A stretch of DNA of 64,000 bases, from NCBI RefSeq assembly GCF_902713425.1, contig NC_081214.1, forward strand, positions 23,743,208 through 23,807,207, given 5' to 3'. The notes below the pieces were generated by a model that saw only the letters and a list, made by a program, of their open reading frames with translations, was not told the DNA's origin and did not search any database. This DNA comes from Acipenser ruthenus. Its lineage: Eukaryota; Chordata; Actinopteri; Acipenseriformes; Acipenseridae. Position 1 is the stretch's first letter. Every line of letters starts with the position of its first letter. Below, piece by piece: positions 60,704-64,000 of this stretch. Both the position numbers and the translations under genes were made by a program.

Positions 60704-60973
60704 ATGGAGAGGACGTCACCACCCACAGCCGAGGTTCACAGATCCCCAGGCTTTCCTGAGAACCTGCCCCTCTACCTGGGGCTCTTTGTTGGCTTGCTGG
60801 TGCTTCTCTTGACCTTTGTAGCCCTCCTGGTGTGCAGGCTGAAGCAGCCTGTGTCCCCGGCGACCCCTGTGGATGTGGAGAGGGCATCACAGCCACCGGG
60901 GTTCACTGAGCTGGCGCTCCTGTCTTCAGAAGAGGGTGCGTTACCACCAGGACCCAGCAGGTGGTGGTATTGA
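60704..60973 (+). CDS. Small single-pass membrane protein or first exon of one
   Basis: 89-codon frame with a strong start context (ACCATGG). Residues about 23-48 form one hydrophobic segment (LPLYLGLFVGLLVLLLTFVA, LLVCRLK) preceded by a short polar N-terminus without a signal peptide. LYLGL before the helix and a C-R-x-K border recall the transmembrane region of UNC5 receptors, but this is a weak likeness. A four-codon upstream frame (60687-60701) ends two bases before the start. A donor-like GG|GTGCGT at 60936 could splice it on, giving a longer protein whose other exons I cannot find. A second donor (CCAG|GTGAGT, 61050) lies past the stop. Function unknown. Confidence 0.4.
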   Translation: MERTSPPTAEVHRSPGFPENLPLYLGLFVGLLVLLLTFVALLVCRLKQPVSPATPVDVERASQPPGFTELALLSSEEGALPPGPSRWWY

Positions 60974-61900
60974 GGCAGGTTTAGATCAGGATGCCGAGTC
61001 ACCGAAGCTTGTCTCGTTTATGGCCAATCAGTAATGGAAATGACAAAAGACCAGGTGAGTGAATGCTGCAAGAGTATGATTCTGCACTGATTAAATACTT
61101 GCATTCCCATTCATGCAACTGAAAGTGTTCTTCATAATGTTAAAGCATTTTAAAAAAAATGTATTATACATAATATTCAAGGTGGAAAATGCATTGTATT
61201 TTTGTTATGGGATGTAATCAACAGAGGGTGCAGTAGTGATACCGGGCAGTGAATAGTTAATCCAATGAAAGCACTGCTCGTTAGCAGCAGATGCGCTAGT
61301 ACCAGGTAACAGCTGGTCTTAATGGCAAACGGCTCTTGTCGGTTCCCTCTGTTTCGTGTAGGCGGAGAGCTGAGTGATCAGATGAGCGCACAGTCCCTCG
61401 GGCCCCTTTAGAAGCGGCACTAACAGCACACCTAATGGTAACTGCCAGCCAGGTTTCCATGGAGACCGGTGGTAAAAATGTGCAGGGCAAACCGCATCTG
61501 AAGGGCATGCCAGTATTGCATCAACATTTTCAGCGTATCTGATCTGGAGGGATTCGAGGATCTGTCAGTCTAGTTTTGTATTGAACGGTGCTCTACAGAT
61601 GCAGCGCTGGATCGCACACACACACACACACACACGGGTTTGTTCTATATATCTGTGTATGTCTGCAGACTGTCTGGCTGTGCGCATGTGTCATATACAC
61701 TTCTAAACTGTGCATGCATGCTCTATATAGCCTCAGTCAAGGTTGGGAGTCAGAACTCCGTGAAACCAACCAGTTGGCCTGTAGCTACCGGAAACGCCAC
61801 AGTGCGAGCGGACAGCCCTAACCTTTAACTCGTTACAAGTAATACACCTTCAAGATTATAATATAATTATATAATCCTGCTTCGTGCTATTAAACCCGTC

Positions 61901-62703
61901 ATGAAGTCCGTGTTCGTCACGGTGGGGACAACAAGCTTCGATGAATTAATATCGTGCGTAACATCAGAAGACGTCATCCAGGTAATTTACTGTTAAACTC
62001 GTATTACATAATCGTATTATTATTATTTACCTAAATTAACTCGGTGTGCAGATATTAAAACTCGTTTTTTATTGTCAGTGCAGCCGTTTGTCAGTTTGGA
62101 CCCGCGTCAGAAGTAATTCTGCAGATGCATTGTGATTCCGGACCTCTAATGAATGTGATTGATAGCTCGCTAAGCCAATCGAAACTAAACGAGTGCGAGG
62201 TGAGAAAGGGGCGGGGCGTATCTGCCCTATTGTGTTGAATATTCAGCGGGTCTGTTTTCCAGAATTTATATTCACTGACTCGCACCGCATTTAAACACGG
62301 CTCTTACAACTGAATTCATTCCCTCCTCAGCAAGTATTGTGCCTCCACCCAGAGGGGCACAATAGAAAGGTTCTGGTGGTATGCGGTGTTCAGGGTCGGT
62401 ACTCAAGAGACAAAGGAGTTTTAATTACCCACATGTCTCGGGTGTAAATTATAAGATAAACGACTTTTGATCAAATATAGAAATGCATTTGTTAACCACA
62501 TAGCAAGTTTTCCAAAAAAAAAAAAAAAACGACACGGCACCACAGGTGCTAACTGTCCATTCATGTAAACCTCAGATCTGGCAACACTGTGAACATTGCC
62601 AAGAATTCAATATAGCGCCAACACAGCTACCCATAATATCTGTGCTGTATACAACACTATTTGCACAGTTAGTTTTGAAACCGTTATGTAAAACCACCCA
62701 ACC

Positions 62704-62757
<54 letters not shown>

Positions 62758-63261
62758 GGGACAAAAAAGTATACTCCTATTAAACAGTAATAAAACTTGG
62801 GTACGTTTAGCAGCGGTTGTTTGGTAACAGAAATAAAAATCACAGAGAGGGATGAACTTAATTTAAGTCAGGGCAGTTAAATATGTCAGTTCGGCGCTCA
62901 GTTATTTTTGAGTTGAAAATATACTTCTGCAGGAGTGAGTTATTATGCGCAATGACTTGTTCTGAGTGCTCTTAAACATTTCGATCCCTCAGTATTGAGA
63001 CACTCCGGTGGTGCAGATAGACCCAGCCTTGAGTTTTGTGTTGTCAGAGTGACACGCCCGTTCGTGTATGAATTCCCAATCCCACGGTTTCCTTCCAGGC
63101 GCTTCGGGAGCTTGGTTACGGCAGACTGGTTCTGCAGATCGGACGCGGCGCTGTCGAACCTGCTCCGTACAGCTCGGCCGAGTTTACACTCGAGGTGTTC
63201 CGATACAAGGATTCCATAACAGGAGAGATCCGAACCGCCGACCTCGTCATCAGCCATGCGG
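61901..63261 (+). CDS. alg13: ALG13 UDP-GlcNAc transferase subunit, 3' part outside window
   Basis: Catalytic partner of ALG14 at the cytosolic face of the ER; adds the second GlcNAc to dolichol-PP-GlcNAc in N-glycan synthesis. Exon 1 at 61901-61981 (27 codons, MKSVFVTVGTTSFDELI) and exon 2 at 63099-63261 (ALRELGYGRLVLQIGRG, then FRYKDSI and ADLVISHAG, splitting the last Gly codon). Both match human ALG13 closely (VFVTVGTTSFD, LQIGRG, YRYKDS, ADLVISHAG), including the glycosyltransferase GT28 C-domain motif. The remaining exons lie beyond the window. The intron holds an (AAT)n run and a CCAAT/GGGGCGGGGCG cluster near 62175-62218, which might be an internal promoter. Confidence 0.93.
62707..62757. 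repeat. (AAT)n microsatellite
   Basis: About 17 uninterrupted AAT units in alg13 intron 1. Confidence 0.97.
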
Positions 63262-63328
63262 GTAAGACAAACACCGTTCGTGCTGTGTTACTAAGCATGC
63301 TTGTAAGGTTTGATTGAATTCATATATC

Positions 63329-63513
63329 AGCTTACCGATTCCATGTACAGAGAGGGACAGTTCAGGCTTTTCCACTCGCATCGCAGTGCATTCTGGTACG
63401 TTTTACCTGTCTCAGGTGCCTTTCACAGCAGGACTACACTTACCAGAATGCATTGGGGTGCGAGTTGAAAGGCCTGAACTGTCCTCATGTACATGGAGTC
63501 GTATGGTAACCCT
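63329..63513. mobile_element. Foldback MITE with AGGGTTACCAT ends
   Basis: Arms of about 70 bases are inverted copies: CCATGTACAGAGAGGGACAG then TTCAGGC on the left, and CCATGTACATGAGGACAG then TTCAGGC on the reversed right. The middle is short. Flanks ATATATC / CTATATC (6 of 7) may be a target duplication. Confidence 0.65.
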
Positions 63514-63519
63514 CTATAT

Positions 63520-63721
63520 CAGGGGTCTCCAGCCTGGTCCCAGAGAGCCCCTGCCAAGCAGGTTTTCTAGGTGTCTTTACATCATCAGTGGCTAAAGATC
63601 TGGAACACCTGTTAACCTGGACTAATTAAGCCAATAATTGGTTCAATTAAGCAACAGAGATCGGATGAAATGAAACCCAGCAGCCCCAGCAGCTGCCCAG
63701 GCCCAGGGTTGGAGAGCCCTG
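63520..63721. mobile_element. hAT-type MITE with 8-bp target duplication
   Basis: Left end CAGGGGTCTCCAGCCTGGTC; right end reversed CAGGGCTCTCCAACCCTGGG. Flanks CTCTATAT (63512-63519) and CTCTCTAT (63722-63729) agree at 7 of 8 bases. CAGGGGTSTCCAA-type termini with 8-bp duplications are typical of fish hAT elements. It lies directly against the preceding MITE. Confidence 0.8.
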
Positions 63722-64000
63722 CTCTCTATAGTCGATATTGATTGAGACAGGCATTTGAAATGTCTTTGTATCAGATAGTTTGTAGCAGATGGAAATGATG
63801 TCACATTATAATGAGCGTCAGTGTTTCTTTATTCTTGATTACAATCCCCCACTCTGACCTCTCTTGTGGAATGGATATCTGCTGATGACTACATCACCCA
63901 GTACGATACATTGTTACTGCTAAACAGACACAAGGGTTCAAGTTCACTGCCTCATTAATTACTAGGTAGTATTGTAACATTTACAGTTAGCTAGGCTCTA

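Overview
The window is vertebrate nuclear DNA: genes are split by GT/AG introns, intergenic and intronic sequence is rich in microsatellites and minisatellites, and there are several short DNA transposons and a tRNA-derived SINE. The gene set (mbnl3, rap2c, an HSF3-like gene, alg13) matches blocks found on the mammalian X and chicken chromosome 4. The fish-type SINE and MITEs, and a fusion gene I do not know from mammals, suggest a ray-finned fish, perhaps a non-teleost such as a sturgeon, paddlefish or gar. The species call is inference.

Layout. 1-23.8 kb, + strand: the 3' two thirds of a muscleblind-like gene (mbnl3 by synteny), with coding exons from 3772 to 14310 and probably a very long 3'UTR to about 23.83 kb. 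24.3-32.2 kb, - strand, convergent with mbnl3: a ten-exon gene whose predicted 878-residue product has three tandem Gpr1/Fun34/YaaH (acetate-transporter type) membrane repeats fused to a YrdC/Sua5 (threonylcarbamoyl-AMP synthase) domain. This is the most unusual object in the window. 32.2-38.3 kb: intergenic, with a 90-bp satellite of 12 nearly identical copies. 38.36-42.5 kb, + strand: complete two-exon rap2c. 43.1-43.7 kb: a 570-bp C-rich tract. 44.2-48.5 kb, - strand: complete nine-exon gpr143-type receptor. 49.4-58.5 kb, + strand: complete twelve-exon heat shock factor, HSF3-like, head to head with gpr143; its intron 4 is almost wholly a 47-bp minisatellite. 60.7 kb: a small single-pass membrane ORF. 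61.9 kb to the end: first two coding exons of alg13.

Exon borders were derived by hand from splice sites and reading phase. For mbnl3, the fusion gene, rap2c, gpr143, the HSF gene and alg13, every junction keeps frame, which is strong support that the models are largely right. The genes do not form one pathway: they cover RNA splicing (mbnl3), tRNA modification and/or transport (fusion gene), small-GTPase signalling (rap2c), melanosome/endolysosome signalling (gpr143), stress transcription (HSF) and N-glycosylation (alg13). No retrovirus-like element, functional tRNA or rRNA gene was recognised.
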